The notes under the pieces: generated by a model
The model's database searches: none
The model's input: the letters and a program-made list of their open reading frames with translations, nothing else
What the model was told of the DNA's origin: nothing
Part shown: positions 19,997 to 30,036 of the stretch, one piece after another
Numbering within the stretch: position 1 is the first letter of the stretch
How the letters are laid out: each line of letters begins with the position of its first letter
Made by a program: the position numbers and the translations under genes
From: Cellulomonas xylanilytica
GTDB lineage: Bacteria; Actinomycetota; Actinomycetes; Actinomycetales; Cellulomonadaceae
Reading direction: 5' to 3'
Assembly: GCF_007989805.1 (NCBI RefSeq)
Contig: NZ_BJUB01000011.1
Span: 1 to 64,000 of the forward strand
DNA: 64,000 bases

Positions 19997-22219
19997 CTAC
20001 GATCCGTCGAGCACGTACACCCGCATGCTCAGCGCCTCCACGACCGTCGCCTCGCCGGGCTCCGCGTGCAGGCTGCCCTCGATGGCGGCGGAACGCTCCT
20101 CCGCCGGGTTCTCCCAGACGGAGTCCCACGCCAGGCGCCACCGGCCGCCGTGGTCGTCGGCCAGCACGAGGGGCACCGCGTCGAGCGACCCGTTGATGAC
20201 CAGCAGCACCGTGTCCTGCTCGGGCGGCGGGGCGGTCCGCACCATCTGCAGCGTGCGGATCGACGGGTCGTGCCACCGCTCGTGGTCGAACGGGACGCCC
20301 AGCGCGTCGAACCAGGCGAGGTCCGCGCGCTCGCCCGGCACGTACGGCCGGCCGGAGTAGAACCGCTCCGAGCGCAGCGCGGGGTGCTCGCGGCGCAGCA
20401 GCAGGAGCCACCGCGCGGTGGCCAGCAGGTCGGCACGCCACGCCGACACGTCCCAGCTGACCCAGGAGATCTCGTTGTCCTGGCAGTACGCGTTGTTGTT
20501 GCCCTGCTGCGTGCGACCCAGCTCGTCCCCGGCCGTGATCATGGGGGTGCCGGCCGCGAGCACGAGGGTGGCGAACAGGTTCCGCATCGAGCGGCGGCGC
20601 AGCGGCACGATGTCGACCGCGGGCGAGTCCGGGCCCACGTGGCCCTCGATCCCGTGGTTCCAGGAGCGGTTGTCGTCGCTGCCGTCCCGGTTCTGCTCCC
20701 CGTTGGCAGCGTTGTGCTTGTGGTCGTAGGTCACGAGGTCCGCGAGCGTGAAGCCGTCGTGCGCGGTGACGTAGTTGACCGACGCGGCCGTGCCCCGCAC
20801 CAGCGGCGGGTCGCTGTGCCCGAACAGGTCCACGGACCCCGCCAGGCGGGTGGCCAGGTCCCGGACCCGGTGGCCGGGCAGGCCGTGCGCGGCACGGCCG
20901 GGGTCGGCGAGCCAGAACGAGCGGGCGGCGTTGCGGAAGCGGTCGTTCCACTCGGCGAACGGCACCGGGAACTGCCCGGTGCGCCAGCCGCCGGGCCCGA
21001 CGTCCCACGGCTCCGCGACGAGCTTGAGCCCGTGCAGCGCCGGGTCCGTCGCCATCGCGACGAACGTGGGGTGGTCCGGGGAGAAGCCGCCCGGGTCGCG
21101 GCCGAGCGTCACCGCGAGGTCGAAGCGGAAGCCGTCGACGCCGACGACGTCCGCCCAGTAGCGCAGCGAGTCGAGCGTCATGCGGACCACCTCGGCCCGG
21201 CGGAAGTCCAGCGAGTTCCCCGTGCCCGTGACATCCGCGAGCGCGGCCGGCGACCCGCCGTCGTGCGCGTAGTAGCCGGCGTTGTCCAGCCCGCGCCAGG
21301 ACAGGTGCTGCCCGGGCAGCCCGCCCTCGCAGGTGTGGTTGTAGACGACGTCGAGCAGCACCTCGAGGCCGGCCTCGTGCAGCGCGTGGACCGCGCCGCG
21401 CAGCTCCGCGAGCACGGCCGCCGGGCCGGCCGCCCGCGCGGCCTGCGTCGCGTAGGCCGCGTGCGGGGCGAAGAAGCCGAGCGTGCTGTAGCCCCAGTAG
21501 TTGGTGAGGCCCTTCTCGATCAGGTGCGGCTCCGAGGAGAACGCGTGCACGGGGAGCAGCTCGACCGCCGTGACGCCCAGGCCCAGCAGGTGGTCGACGA
21601 CCGCGGGGTGCGCGAGGCCGGCGTACGTCCCGCGGAGCTCGGGGGGCAGCCGGTCGTGCAGCTGGGTCAGGCCGCGCACGTGGGCCTCGTACACGACCGT
21701 GCGCGACCACGGCGTCCAGGGGCGGTTGGCGGCCGGGTCCGGCCCGGGCAGGTCACGCGTGTCGACGACGACCGAGTACGGGACGTGCCCGGCGGAGTCC
21801 CGGGGATCGGCGGGACCGTACGGGTCGCCGGCCAGGTCGTCGCCGACGAGGTGGCCGTACGTCTCGGGCGTGTGCGCCACGTCGCCGTCGAGGCCGCGGG
21901 CGTACGGGTCCACCAGCAGCTTGGCGGGGTTGTACCGGTGGCCGGCGGCCGGTTCCCACGGCCCGTGCGCGCGGAAGCCGTACCGCTGCCCGGCGCGGAC
22001 GTCGGGGACCGACGCGCTGAAGATCCCGTGCCCGGCGGCGGGCAGCGGGATGCGCGTCTCCTGCGTGCCGTCGAACAGGCAGAGGTCGACGCCGGTGGCG
22101 TGCGAGGCGTAGACGGCGACGTCCACGCCCGCGTCGGTGACGTGGACGCCGAGACGTGGCGCGCGCCGGTGGGGGGAGGGCGGGGTCACCGGGACATTGT
22201 GCGCGACCGTGGCCCACAC
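19997..22219 (-). CDS. glgX: Glycogen debranching enzyme GlgX
   Basis: GH13_11 isoamylase-type enzyme hydrolysing alpha-1,6 branches of limit dextrins. About 740 residues. CBM48-like N-terminal domain (FRAHGPWEPAAGHRYNPAKLL), then the barrel with nucleophile Asp367 in GFRFDLAV, acid/base Glu403 in LVAEPWDVG and the VTAHDGFTL motif; LLDVVYNHTCEG and SWNHGIEG are typical. The start is uncertain: GTG at 22219 has GGTGGAG about 10 bases upstream, while an in-frame GTG at 22189 would begin just before the conserved region. It opposes glgB in glycogen turnover and is divergent from etfB. Confidence 0.94.
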   Translation of the reverse strand: MWATVAHNVPVTPPSPHRRAPRLGVHVTDAGVDVAVYASHATGVDLCLFDGTQETRIPLPAAGHGIFSASVPDVRAGQRYGFRAHGPWEPAAGHRYNPAKLLVDPYARGLDGDVAHTPETYGHLVGDDLAGDPYGPADPRDSAGHVPYSVVVDTRDLPGPDPAANRPWTPWSRTVVYEAHVRGLTQLHDRLPPELRGTYAGLAHPAVVDHLLGLGVTAVELLPVHAFSSEPHLIEKGLTNYWGYSTLGFFAPHAAYATQAARAAGPAAVLAELRGAVHALHEAGLEVLLDVVYNHTCEGGLPGQHLSWRGLDNAGYYAHDGGSPAALADVTGTGNSLDFRRAEVVRMTLDSLRYWADVVGVDGFRFDLAVTLGRDPGGFSPDHPTFVAMATDPALHGLKLVAEPWDVGPGGWRTGQFPVPFAEWNDRFRNAARSFWLADPGRAAHGLPGHRVRDLATRLAGSVDLFGHSDPPLVRGTAASVNYVTAHDGFTLADLVTYDHKHNAANGEQNRDGSDDNRSWNHGIEGHVGPDSPAVDIVPLRRRSMRNLFATLVLAAGTPMITAGDELGRTQQGNNNAYCQDNEISWVSWDVSAWRADLLATARWLLLLRREHPALRSERFYSGRPYVPGERADLAWFDALGVPFDHERWHDPSIRTLQMVRTAPPPEQDTVLLVINGSLDAVPLVLADDHGGRWRLAWDSVWENPAEERSAAIEGSLHAEPGEATVVEALSMRVYVLDGS

Positions 22220-22284
22220 GTGTCGGAGTCTCCACCGCTGGACCGCTGTCCGCCGGGTCCGGGACGGGCGGTAACGTTCCGCGG

Positions 22285-23073
22285 GTGAGGATCGTCGTCT
22301 GCGTGAAGCATGTCCCTGACATCCAGTCCGAGCGGGCCCTGGGCCCCGACGGTCGCGTGGTCCGCGACGGCGGGGACGGCACCCTGAACGAGCTGGACGA
22401 GAACGCCCTGGAGGCGGCGCTCGCGCTGGTCGAGGCCTCGGAGGGGTCCGTGACGGTCCTGACCGTCGGCCCCGACGACGCCGCGGACGCGGTCCGCCGC
22501 GGCCTGCAGATGGGCGCCGAGGACGCCGTGCACGTCCTCGACGACGCGATCGCCGGCTCGGACGCGATCGGTACGGCCCGTGTGCTCGCCGCCGCGATCC
22601 GGCACCTCGACGCGCAGCAGCACGTCGACCTGGTCGTCACCGGCATGGCGGGCCTCGACGGGCTCACGTCGCTCCTGCCGACCGCCCTGGCGGAGCTCCT
22701 CGACCTGCCGGCGCTGCCGCTCGCCGCCGAGCTGACGGTCGACGGGGCCACCGTGCGGGTGCGGCGCAACCTCGATCACGCCTCGGAGGTCCTCGAGGCC
22801 ACGCTGCCGGCGCTGGTGTCCGTGACGGACCAGGCCAACGAGCCGCGCTACCCCAACTTCAAGGGCATCATGGCCGCCCGCAAGAAGCCCGTCACCACCC
22901 TGACCCTCGCGGACCTGGGGGTCGACGCGTCCCGCGTGGGGCTGTCGGGTGCCCGCACCGAGGTGCTCGAGGCCGCGGCACGCCCGCCGCGGGACGACAG
23001 GGTGCTCGTGCAGGACACGGGCGACGCCGGGGTCCGCCTCGCCGCGTACCTCGTCGACAACCAGCTCGTCTGA
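22285..23073 (+). CDS. etfB: Electron transfer flavoprotein beta subunit
   Basis: 262 residues; binds AMP and, with the alpha subunit, shuttles electrons from flavin dehydrogenases (for example acyl-CoA dehydrogenases) to the quinone pool. MRIVVCVKHVPD at the N-terminus, the ETF beta signature (VRRNLDHASEVLEATLPALVSVTDQANEPRYPN region) and KGIMAARKKP are clear. The GTG at 22285 is chosen because it begins the first strand and a TAACGT -10 element (22272-22277) sits 7 bases before it, implying a leaderless message. It is followed by etfA after 25 bp. The etfB-etfA order ahead of a cysteine desulfurase is also seen in mycobacteria. Confidence 0.97.
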   Translation: MRIVVCVKHVPDIQSERALGPDGRVVRDGGDGTLNELDENALEAALALVEASEGSVTVLTVGPDDAADAVRRGLQMGAEDAVHVLDDAIAGSDAIGTARVLAAAIRHLDAQQHVDLVVTGMAGLDGLTSLLPTALAELLDLPALPLAAELTVDGATVRVRRNLDHASEVLEATLPALVSVTDQANEPRYPNFKGIMAARKKPVTTLTLADLGVDASRVGLSGARTEVLEAAARPPRDDRVLVQDTGDAGVRLAAYLVDNQLV

Positions 23074-23098
23074 CGTCCCGAACCGAAGGATCGCCGCT

Positions 23099-24082
23099 GT
23101 GACCGCACCCGTGCTCGTGCTCGTCGACCACACCGTGGACGGAGCCCTCCGCGCCCCCGTGGCCGAGCTCCTCACGCTCGCCCGTGACCTGTCCGGCGGC
23201 GCCGGGGTGCACGCCGCGTGGCCCGTCGACGGTGTCGAGCCGTCCGCCGAGGTCGTCGCGGAGCTCGGTGCCCTCGGTGCCACGCACGTGCACCGGGTGG
23301 TCGCCGACGCGGACCTGCACCTGTCGGCCGTGCTCGCCGAGGCCCTGGCCTCGCTCCTCGACGCGACCGGGTCCGGGCTGCTGCTCGTGGTGTCCTCGTT
23401 CGAGAACAAGGAGGCCGTGGCGCGGCTCGCGGTGAGCACCGGAGCCGGCGTCGTCACCGACGCCGACGGCCTTGCGCTCGTCGACGGCCGGTACGTGGCC
23501 CGCAAGACGGTCTTCGCCGGGACGTGGACCACCGCGTGCGCGATCACGACGCCGCTCGCGGTCGTGGCGCTCAAGTCGAACTCCGTGCAGCCGTCGACGG
23601 TGGAGGGCGCTCCCGCCCCGCAGATCGGCGAGCACGCCGTCGCGGTCAGCGACAAGGCGCGGCGCGTGACGCTGGTGGAGCGCGTCGAGCGGCCCGCGAG
23701 CGGACGGCCCGACCTCGGCAGCGCGAGCATCGTCGTGGTGGGCGGTCGTGGCACCGAGGGCGACTTCTCCGTGGTCGAGGACCTCGCCGACGTGCTCGGC
23801 GGCGCGGTCGGTGCCACGCGCGTCGCCACCGACGAGGGCTGGATCGGCCACGACGCGCAGATCGGCCAGACGGGCGTCACCATCGCGCCGCGCCTCTACG
23901 TGGGCCTCGGTGTCTCCGGCGCCGTGCACCACCGCGGCGGCATGCAGGCGTCCGGCACGATCATCGCGGTCAACTCCGACCCCGACGCCCCCATCTTCGA
24001 GATCGCGGACTTCGGCGTCGTGGGCGACCTGTTCACCGTCGTCCCGCAGGCCGCCGCGGAGATCCGCCGCCTGAAGGGCTGA
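23099..24082 (+). CDS. etfA: Electron transfer flavoprotein alpha subunit
   Basis: 327 residues. The N-terminal Rossmann-like domain is followed by the C-terminal FAD-binding domain with GWIGHDAQIGQTG, the GLGVSGAVHHRGGM loop and IIAVNSDPDAPIFEIADFG, the standard ETF alpha signature. The GTG at 23099 lies 9 bases after GAAGGA. It forms the FAD-carrying half of the heterodimer with EtfB. No ETF:quinone oxidoreductase or acyl-CoA dehydrogenase gene is in the window, so its partners lie elsewhere. Confidence 0.97.
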   Translation: MTAPVLVLVDHTVDGALRAPVAELLTLARDLSGGAGVHAAWPVDGVEPSAEVVAELGALGATHVHRVVADADLHLSAVLAEALASLLDATGSGLLLVVSSFENKEAVARLAVSTGAGVVTDADGLALVDGRYVARKTVFAGTWTTACAITTPLAVVALKSNSVQPSTVEGAPAPQIGEHAVAVSDKARRVTLVERVERPASGRPDLGSASIVVVGGRGTEGDFSVVEDLADVLGGAVGATRVATDEGWIGHDAQIGQTGVTIAPRLYVGLGVSGAVHHRGGMQASGTIIAVNSDPDAPIFEIADFGVVGDLFTVVPQAAAEIRRLKG

Positions 24083-24134
24083 CCGCACCGCGCGAGCCGG
24101 GCGACCCGGTCTGGCGGCCCGGCAGCGCGGGCGG

Positions 24135-25619
24135 GTGGATGATCCGCTCATGCGACGACGCGCGGAGATGGCGGCGGTCGAGCTCGTCGAGCGCGACGAG
24201 ACGCCCGAGCCGCCGCCGGAGCAGGAGCGAAGGCCCTGGTCGCGGCGGTGGCTGCTCGTCGCGGCAGGCACCGTGGCCGCGCTGGTGGGCACCCAGGCCG
24301 TCGTGGAAATGCGTGAGCGTGCTGCCGTCGCGGAGCTCGCGCGCGTGCCCGGCGTCGTGCGACCCGTCGACGAGGACGTGCGGATCCTCTGGACCCGGGA
24401 CGCCGGTGGGTCCGAGCTCTGGCCCGGCGCAGCCGGCGACGGCGCCCTCGTCTCCCTCCAGCGGGCCAGCGACGGCGCGCAGGCACTGGTCGCCGTCGAC
24501 GAGCTGACCGGCGACCGGCGCTGGACCACGCCCCTGGCGGACGCGCACGTCGACCATGCGGACGAGGGGTTCAGCCCGGTCGGTGGCTGCGTCCCCGAGC
24601 CGGGGGACGGCGGCCGGGTCATGTGCCTGGTGACGAACGCCTACCTCGCGTTCCGCGAGTCCGAGAACGTGCTCGTGCCGTCGGACGTGAGCCGGATCGT
24701 CGTCGCGGATCTCGCGGACGGCTCCGTGCTGGCGGAGCAGGAGGCGCCGGGTGCGGTGGCGTTCACGGCGCTCCCGGGCGCGGTCGCGGTCGCGGTGCCC
24801 CGCGCCGACGGCGCGCTCGTAGTCACGTCGACCGACGTGCTGACCGGCCAGGAGCGGTGGCGGACGGTCGTGCCGGCCGACGGCGACGAGCCCGGCGAGG
24901 GCGGCTTCGTCGACCGGTCCACCGCGCTCCTGCGCACCGTGGACGGGCCGGCACTCGTGACGGCGGGACGCCGGATCACGCTGCTCGACGGCTCCGACGG
25001 CGCGGTGCGCAGCCGGATCGACGCGAGCGACGGCTTCACGCAGGACGCGCGACGGGGCGTCGTGGCCGCGTTCTCGTCGGACGCCGAGGGCCGTGTTACG
25101 ACGACGCTCCTGGGGGACGGCCCGGACCTCGTCCTGCCGGGACGCCTGGCGCGGTTCTCGGCCGACGACGGCAGCCTCGCCGACCTGGTCCTCGCCGTCG
25201 GGTCGAGGCTCCGTGCCTACGACCGGTCCACCGGCCGCGAGCTCTGGGACGTCGGGCACGGCCTGTCGGGTGCGGCCCTCGTCGTCCGAGGACGCGTGTA
25301 CGTGAGCACGCCGGACGGGGTGGTGGCGGTCGACGGCCGCACCGGCGAGGAGCTCTGGCGGGCGCCGGTCCGCGAGGGCCGGACGATGGGCGACCTGGTG
25401 ACCGACGGACGGCACGTGCTGAGCGCCCAGCAGCGACCCGACGAGCCGGGCACGGTGTCCGTGCTCAACGACTGGCCCGGGGTCGGCGAGCTCGTCGCGT
25501 ACCGGTTCGACGACGGCCGCGAGGACTGGCGGGTCGACCTGCCCGGCACCCTGACCGGCGTGGACTCCGTCGGGCACAGCCTGGTGGGCTGGGGGTCCGG
25601 CGCTGCCGTCCTCGGTTGA
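24135..25619 (+). CDS. Membrane-anchored PQQ-like beta-propeller protein
   Basis: About 494 residues. A short charged cytoplasmic segment is followed by one transmembrane helix (about residues 39-57) and then a large extracytoplasmic domain with repeated blades of the PQQ-like/WD-like type: LVAVDELTGDRRWTTPL, ITLLDGSDGAVRS, LRAYDRSTGRELWDVG, VVAVDGRTGEELWRAPV. Such proteins act as scaffolds or sensors in the envelope; no enzymatic residues are evident and a function cannot be given. Start is GTG at 24135, with ATG at 24150 as alternative. Its stop lies 4 bp from the stop of the convergent APH-like gene. Confidence 0.8.
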   Translation: MDDPLMRRRAEMAAVELVERDETPEPPPEQERRPWSRRWLLVAAGTVAALVGTQAVVEMRERAAVAELARVPGVVRPVDEDVRILWTRDAGGSELWPGAAGDGALVSLQRASDGAQALVAVDELTGDRRWTTPLADAHVDHADEGFSPVGGCVPEPGDGGRVMCLVTNAYLAFRESENVLVPSDVSRIVVADLADGSVLAEQEAPGAVAFTALPGAVAVAVPRADGALVVTSTDVLTGQERWRTVVPADGDEPGEGGFVDRSTALLRTVDGPALVTAGRRITLLDGSDGAVRSRIDASDGFTQDARRGVVAAFSSDAEGRVTTTLLGDGPDLVLPGRLARFSADDGSLADLVLAVGSRLRAYDRSTGRELWDVGHGLSGAALVVRGRVYVSTPDGVVAVDGRTGEELWRAPVREGRTMGDLVTDGRHVLSAQQRPDEPGTVSVLNDWPGVGELVAYRFDDGREDWRVDLPGTLTGVDSVGHSLVGWGSGAAVLG

Positions 25620-25623
25620 CGGC

Positions 25624-26616
25624 TCAGGACAGGTCGCGCAGCCAGCGGACGGTGGCGACCCCCTGCGCGGCCTGGAACCGGCGCAGGTTCGGGATCCCGA
25701 GCGGCGCGGGCTGCCGCGAGCTCCACGCGAAGTAGCCGGACAGGCCGGCCAGCCCCGCCCGGAGGTCGTCGTCGTGCACCCCGTCCGACACGGCGTGCGT
25801 GCGGAAGTTGGTCGCCGGGTCGCCGCCGCCCTGCAGAGCCACGCTGGGCAGCATGAACGCCAGGTCGAGCCAGGGCGCCCCGACGCTCGCGTGCGGCCAG
25901 TCGATGATCCAGACGCGGTGCTGGTGGTCCGGGTCGATCATGACGTTGTCGGCGCGCAGGTCCCCGTGCACCAGGGAGTCCCCGGCGCACACGCGCAGCG
26001 ACTCCTGCTCCCAGCGGACCAGCTGCTCCACGTTGTCCAGCGCCCAGCGGCCGACGTCCCCGGCCAGGTCGGCGTACCGGGACTTGGTGTCGTGGTCGAG
26101 CGCGTGCAGCTTGCGCCAGCCCGTGAAGTCGTCCGCGAGCTGGTCGTCCGTGCGGGGCAGCGCGTGCCCGGGCAGCGGCTCCGCATCTGCGAGCGCTCCC
26201 ACGGCGTCCGCGACCGCGCGCAGGTCCTCGGGCCGCCACGGCAGCTCGGGGGAGCGGCCGTGCACCACCTCGAACCCGAGGATCACCCAGTCGCCGTCGT
26301 CCGAGTACCACAGCAGGCGCGGCGCCGGGACCTGCGGCGGGAGTGCGCGGGAGACCCGGATCTCGGCTCGGGCGAGGTCCGGGGAGACGGGGTTCTGCTC
26401 GCCGGAGACCGCCTTGACGAAGACGCCCCGGCCGTCGGCGAGCTCGAGGACGGCGGCGAACCCGGGGCTGAAGCCGCTGGTCGCGCTGATCTCCGCGGTG
26501 ACCTGGGCGCCCGCGAGCTCCGCGATCCGGGTCCGCACGTGCCGGGGGAGGTCGCGCCAGTCCAGCCGCTGGCCGCTGAAGGCGAGCGGGAGGGCAATGA
26601 CGTCGTCGGCACTCAC
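25624..26616 (-). CDS. Aminoglycoside phosphotransferase-like (APH) kinase
   Basis: 330 residues with the APH/choline-kinase fold: a small N-lobe with FVKAVSGEQNP (nucleotide-binding Lys), catalytic loop SLVHGDLRADNVMID (Asp219), and metal-binding IIDWPHASVGAPWLDLAF. The family phosphorylates antibiotics, choline, homoserine or sugars; the substrate here is unknown and a resistance role should not be assumed. I chose GTG at 26616 because AGGA lies 8 bases before it; ATG at 26625 is the alternative. Divergent from the cysteine desulfurase gene. Confidence 0.85.
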   Translation of the reverse strand: MSADDVIALPLAFSGQRLDWRDLPRHVRTRIAELAGAQVTAEISATSGFSPGFAAVLELADGRGVFVKAVSGEQNPVSPDLARAEIRVSRALPPQVPAPRLLWYSDDGDWVILGFEVVHGRSPELPWRPEDLRAVADAVGALADAEPLPGHALPRTDDQLADDFTGWRKLHALDHDTKSRYADLAGDVGRWALDNVEQLVRWEQESLRVCAGDSLVHGDLRADNVMIDPDHQHRVWIIDWPHASVGAPWLDLAFMLPSVALQGGGDPATNFRTHAVSDGVHDDDLRAGLAGLSGYFAWSSRQPAPLGIPNLRRFQAAQGVATVRWLRDLS

Positions 26617-26723
26617 GCGGCACATCCTGCCAGTTCGGGACCGCGCCCCGGCGGGTGATCCCACAGGGTGTGTGCGACCGGCGCGGTCGGGCCGATGCCC
26701 GCACGGTTCGTAGACTGGAGCCG

Positions 26724-27914
26724 ATGAGCGTGTATCTCGACCATGCGGCGACCACGCCCATGCTCCCGGAGGCCGCGCGGGTGCTCGCCGAGCAGCTCGT
26801 GCGCACCGGCAACCCCTCGTCCCTGCACGCGTCGGGGCGGGCGGCCCGCCGCGTCGTCGAGGAGGCCCGGGAGGGACTCGCCGCGGCGCTCGGCGCGCGG
26901 CCGAGCGAGGTCCTCTGGACGTCCGGCGGCACCGAGGCGGACAACCTCGCGATCAAGGGGATGTTCTGGTCGCGACGGAACCAGGACGGGCGGCGGCGAC
27001 GGCTGCTGGTGTCCGCCGTGGAGCACCACGCCGTGCTGGACCCCGCGTTCTGGATGGCCGAGCACGCCGGCGCGGAGCTGGTGCTCCTGCCGGTCGACGC
27101 GGACGGGATCGTCGAGGTCGACGCGCTGCACGACGAGCTGGAGCGCAACGGCGACCAGGTCGCCCTGGTCTCCGTCATGTGGGCGAACAACGAGGTCGGC
27201 ACCCTGCAGCCGCTCGACGACGTCGTCACGCTCGCGCGCCGGTACGGGATACCGGTGCACGCCGACGCGGTGCAGGCCGTCGGCCAGGTGCCCGTCGACT
27301 TCGGTGCGTCGGGGCTCGACGCGATGACCGTCAGCGGGCACAAGGTCGGGGGACCGGGCGGCGCCGGTGCCCTCCTGGCCCGTCGCGGGCTCGACCTGAC
27401 GCCCGTCCTGCACGGCGGCGGGCAGGAGCGTGGCGTGCGGTCCGGCACCCTGGACGCCGCCCTGCTGGCGTCGTTCGCCACGGCCGTCGAGCAGGCGGTC
27501 GCCGGGCGTGAGGGCTTCGCCGCCTGGGTCGGGGCGCTGCGGGACTCCCTCGTCGCGGGCGTGCAGGACGTGGTCCCCGACGCCGTGCTGCGCGGACCGC
27601 AGGACACCGCGCGGCGGCTGCCGGCCAACGCGCACTTCACGTTCCCGGGGTGCGAGGGCGACTCGCTGCTGTACCTGCTCGACTCCGCCGGGATCGAGGC
27701 CTCGACCGGGTCGGCCTGCCAGGCGGGCGTTCCGCGCCCCAGCCACGTGCTGCTGGCGATGGGGGTCGACGAGCTCGCCGCGCGCGGTGCGCTGCGGTTC
27801 AGCCTGGGGCACCCGTCGACCGCGGCCGACGTCGACGCGCTCCTCGCGGCCCTGCCGGGAGTGGTCGACCGGGCCCGCGCTGCTGGCTTGGCCACCGTCG
27901 GGTCGGTGACCTGA
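26724..27914 (+). CDS. Cysteine desulfurase (IscS/NifS family)
   Basis: PLP enzyme releasing sulfur from cysteine as an enzyme-bound persulfide; likely sulfur donor for the tRNA thiolase MnmA encoded next door. 396 residues. YLDHAATTP opens the protein; PLP-binding Lys207 lies in [10 protein letters not shown] and the catalytic Cys332 in STGSACQAG. The ATG at 26724 is preceded by TAGACT (26711-26716) at 7 bases, indicating a leaderless start, though GGAG in between could also serve the ribosome. The stop overlaps the mnmA start by 1 base (TGATG). Confidence 0.96.
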   Translation: MSVYLDHAATTPMLPEAARVLAEQLVRTGNPSSLHASGRAARRVVEEAREGLAAALGARPSEVLWTSGGTEADNLAIKGMFWSRRNQDGRRRRLLVSAVEHHAVLDPAFWMAEHAGAELVLLPVDADGIVEVDALHDELERNGDQVALVSVMWANNEVGTLQPLDDVVTLARRYGIPVHADAVQAVGQVPVDFGASGLDAMTVSGHKVGGPGGAGALLARRGLDLTPVLHGGGQERGVRSGTLDAALLASFATAVEQAVAGREGFAAWVGALRDSLVAGVQDVVPDAVLRGPQDTARRLPANAHFTFPGCEGDSLLYLLDSAGIEASTGSACQAGVPRPSHVLLAMGVDELAARGALRFSLGHPSTAADVDALLAALPGVVDRARAAGLATVGSVT

Positions 27915-29017
27915 TGCGCGTGCTGGCTGCCCTGTCGGGGGGCGTCGACTCCGCCGTCGCGGCGGCGCGTGCCGTCGACGCCGGGCACGACGTCGTCGGC
28001 GTGCACATGGCGCTGTCCCGCACCCGCGACCAGTTCCGCACCGGCTCGCGCGGGTGCTGCTCGATCGAGGACGCCGGTGACGCCCGGCGGGCGGCCGACG
28101 TGCTGGGCATCCCGTACTACGTCTGGGACCTGTCGGAGCGGTTCGAGGAGACCGTGGTCGCGGACTTCGTCGCCGAGTACGAGGCCGGCCGCACCCCCAA
28201 CCCGTGCGTGCGCTGCAACGAGCACATCAAGTTCGCCACCTTGCTGGACAAGGCCGTCGCCCTCGGGTTCGACGCCGTCTGCACCGGCCACTACGCCCGC
28301 ATCGAGACCCGCGCCGACGGCACCCGAGAGCTGCACCGCGCCCGGGACCTGGCCAAGGACCAGTCGTACGTCCTGGCCGTGATGGGCCCGGAGCGGCTGG
28401 CGCGGTCGATGTTCCCGCTCGGCGACGTCGCCTCGAAGGAGGAGACCCGTGCCGAGGCGGCCGCCCGCGGGCTGTCTGTCTCCGCCAAGCCGGACTCGTA
28501 CGACATCTGCTTCGTCGCCGACGGGGACACCCAGGGCTTCCTGCGCTCGCGGCTCGGGTCGCAGCCCGGCGAGATCGTGGACGGCTCCGGCGCGGTGCTG
28601 GGGCAGCACGACGGCGCGTACGCGTTCACCGTCGGGCAGCGCAAGGGGCTGTCGATCGGCCGGCCCGCCCCCGACGGCAAGCCGCGGTACGTGCTGTCGG
28701 TCGAGCCGGTGAACAACCGGGTCGTCGTCGGGTCCGCCGCCGAGCTCGCCGTGCAGACCGTCGCGGCGGACCGCGCGGTCTGGTTCGCCGACGCCGACGG
28801 CTCGTTCGCGTGCTCGCTGCAGGTCCGTGCGCACGGGGAGGCGGTACCGGCGCACGCGACGGTGCGCGACGGCCTCGTCGAGATCGTGCTCGACACCCCC
28901 GGCGCCCTGCGCGGGGTGGCCCCGGGGCAGTCGGCCGTGCTGTACGACGGCACGCGCGTGCTCGGGCAGGCCACCGTGACCGCCGCGAAGCGGGCCACCA
29001 CCGGCGCCGCCAGGTGA
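27914..29017 (+). CDS. mnmA: tRNA-specific 2-thiouridylase MnmA
   Basis: Inserts sulfur at position 2 of the wobble uridine of Lys, Glu and Gln tRNAs using ATP. 367 residues. PP-loop motif LSGGVDS (residues 7-13), catalytic Cys98 in [12 protein letters not shown] and persulfide Cys199 in [19 protein letters not shown] lies in the central domain. Start overlaps the cysteine desulfurase stop and its own stop overlaps the next start by 4 bp, so desulfurase, MnmA and the MetE-like protein are probably coupled. The same neighbourhood order is known in mycobacteria. Confidence 0.97.
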   Translation: MRVLAALSGGVDSAVAAARAVDAGHDVVGVHMALSRTRDQFRTGSRGCCSIEDAGDARRAADVLGIPYYVWDLSERFEETVVADFVAEYEAGRTPNPCVRCNEHIKFATLLDKAVALGFDAVCTGHYARIETRADGTRELHRARDLAKDQSYVLAVMGPERLARSMFPLGDVASKEETRAEAAARGLSVSAKPDSYDICFVADGDTQGFLRSRLGSQPGEIVDGSGAVLGQHDGAYAFTVGQRKGLSIGRPAPDGKPRYVLSVEPVNNRVVVGSAAELAVQTVAADRAVWFADADGSFACSLQVRAHGEAVPAHATVRDGLVEIVLDTPGALRGVAPGQSAVLYDGTRVLGQATVTAAKRATTGAAR

Positions 29018-30036
29018 GCGGCGCACGACCGGGCGTCACCGGCACCGGCCCGTGGCCGGGCCTCGACGTGCTGGAGGCGCAGACCGTCGTCGTCGGTGAC
29101 CTCGTCGACACCCCGTCCGAGGTGGCCGGCCTGCCGTTCACCGTGACGCTCGCCGAGCGCGGGCCCTGGGGCGACCGGGTCGGGCGCGCCGCCGCCCTGC
29201 TCGCGGAGCTGCCCACCGAGCTGGGGCCGCACGGGTGGAAGCTCGCCGACCGCCCGAGCCGCGACCTCGCCCGCGCGCAGGCCTACGTGCGCGAGGACGT
29301 CGACGCGCTCGCGGTCGCGGGGCACGGCTGGACCGGACCGCTCGTCGTGCCGGTGCTCGGCCCGATGACCCTCGCTGCCTCCCTCTACCTCTCCCGCGGC
29401 GACCGCGTGGTCTCCGACACCGGCGCCGTCCGCGAGCTCGCCGCGTCGCTGGCCGCCGGCCTCGCCGAGCACCTCGCCGCGATCCGCCGCTCGGTGCCCG
29501 GCGCGGAGCCCACCGTGCTGCTGCACGAGCCGCTGCTGGCCCAGGTCATGGCGGGCGTGCTGCCGTCGTTCTCGGGCTACTCCGCGCTGCGCTCCGTGCC
29601 CGGTCCCGTGGCGGCCGAGCGCATCGGCGACGTGGCGCGCGCCCTGGACGGCGCCCGGGTCGTCGTGCACGGTGGCACGGCGTGGACCTCGCTCGGCGCC
29701 ATCCGGGCGGCCGCCGTCGACGGGTTCGCGCTCGCGGTGCCGTCGCTCGACGAGCGCAGCTGGGAGAAGGTCGCCGAGCTCATCGAGGGCGGGCTCGCGT
29801 TCTGGCCCGAGCTGGCGCCGCAGGCGTCCTCGCAGTGCGCCGGTCCCGACGTGACCGGTCAGGCGGATACGCTCACCCGGCCGTGGCGGTCCGTGGGGCT
29901 GCCGATGGCGGGGCTGCGCGACGTCGTGCTCCTCGCCGGCGACATCACCGGGAAGGGCACCCCGGACGACGCCCGGGGCGTGCTGGCCGGGCTGGTCCGG
30001 GCCGCGCGGATCGTGGCCGAACGAGCGGAGGCATGA
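29014..30036 (+). CDS. MetE C-terminal-like (cobalamin-independent methionine synthase fold) protein
   Basis: 340 residues with the UROD/MetE-like barrel: [15 protein letters not shown] at the N-terminus, [25 protein letters not shown], and [11 protein letters not shown]. In true MetE the zinc-binding His-x-Cys and a distal Cys are required; the equivalent positions here read VVHGGTAW and [11 protein letters not shown], with no cysteines, so it is unlikely to make methionine. This is a conserved actinobacterial protein between mnmA and ligA (comparable in position to Rv3015c). It starts with GTG overlapping the mnmA stop by 4 bp. Function unknown. Confidence 0.82.
   Translation: MSGARPGVTGTGPWPGLDVLEAQTVVVGDLVDTPSEVAGLPFTVTLAERGPWGDRVGRAAALLAELPTELGPHGWKLADRPSRDLARAQAYVREDVDALAVAGHGWTGPLVVPVLGPMTLAASLYLSRGDRVVSDTGAVRELAASLAAGLAEHLAAIRRSVPGAEPTVLLHEPLLAQVMAGVLPSFSGYSALRSVPGPVAAERIGDVARALDGARVVVHGGTAWTSLGAIRAAAVDGFALAVPSLDERSWEKVAELIEGGLAFWPELAPQASSQCAGPDVTGQADTLTRPWRSVGLPMAGLRDVVLLAGDITGKGTPDDARGVLAGLVRAARIVAERAEA

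Noticed and set aside
17987..22288. Open frame of about 1430 codons on the plus strand
   Set aside because: Antisense to glgE, the FAD dehydrogenase and glgX, all of which have intact catalytic motifs; no domain is recognisable in the antisense product.
25624..26616. Antibiotic resistance gene
   Set aside because: The APH fold is shared by many metabolic kinases; nothing in the sequence or context points to an aminoglycoside substrate.
26655..30036. Apparent N-terminal extensions of cysteine desulfurase, MnmA and the MetE-like protein
   Set aside because: The extended parts overlap upstream genes in another frame and lack conservation-like features; the shorter starts coincide with 1-bp or 4-bp overlaps or a -10 element.
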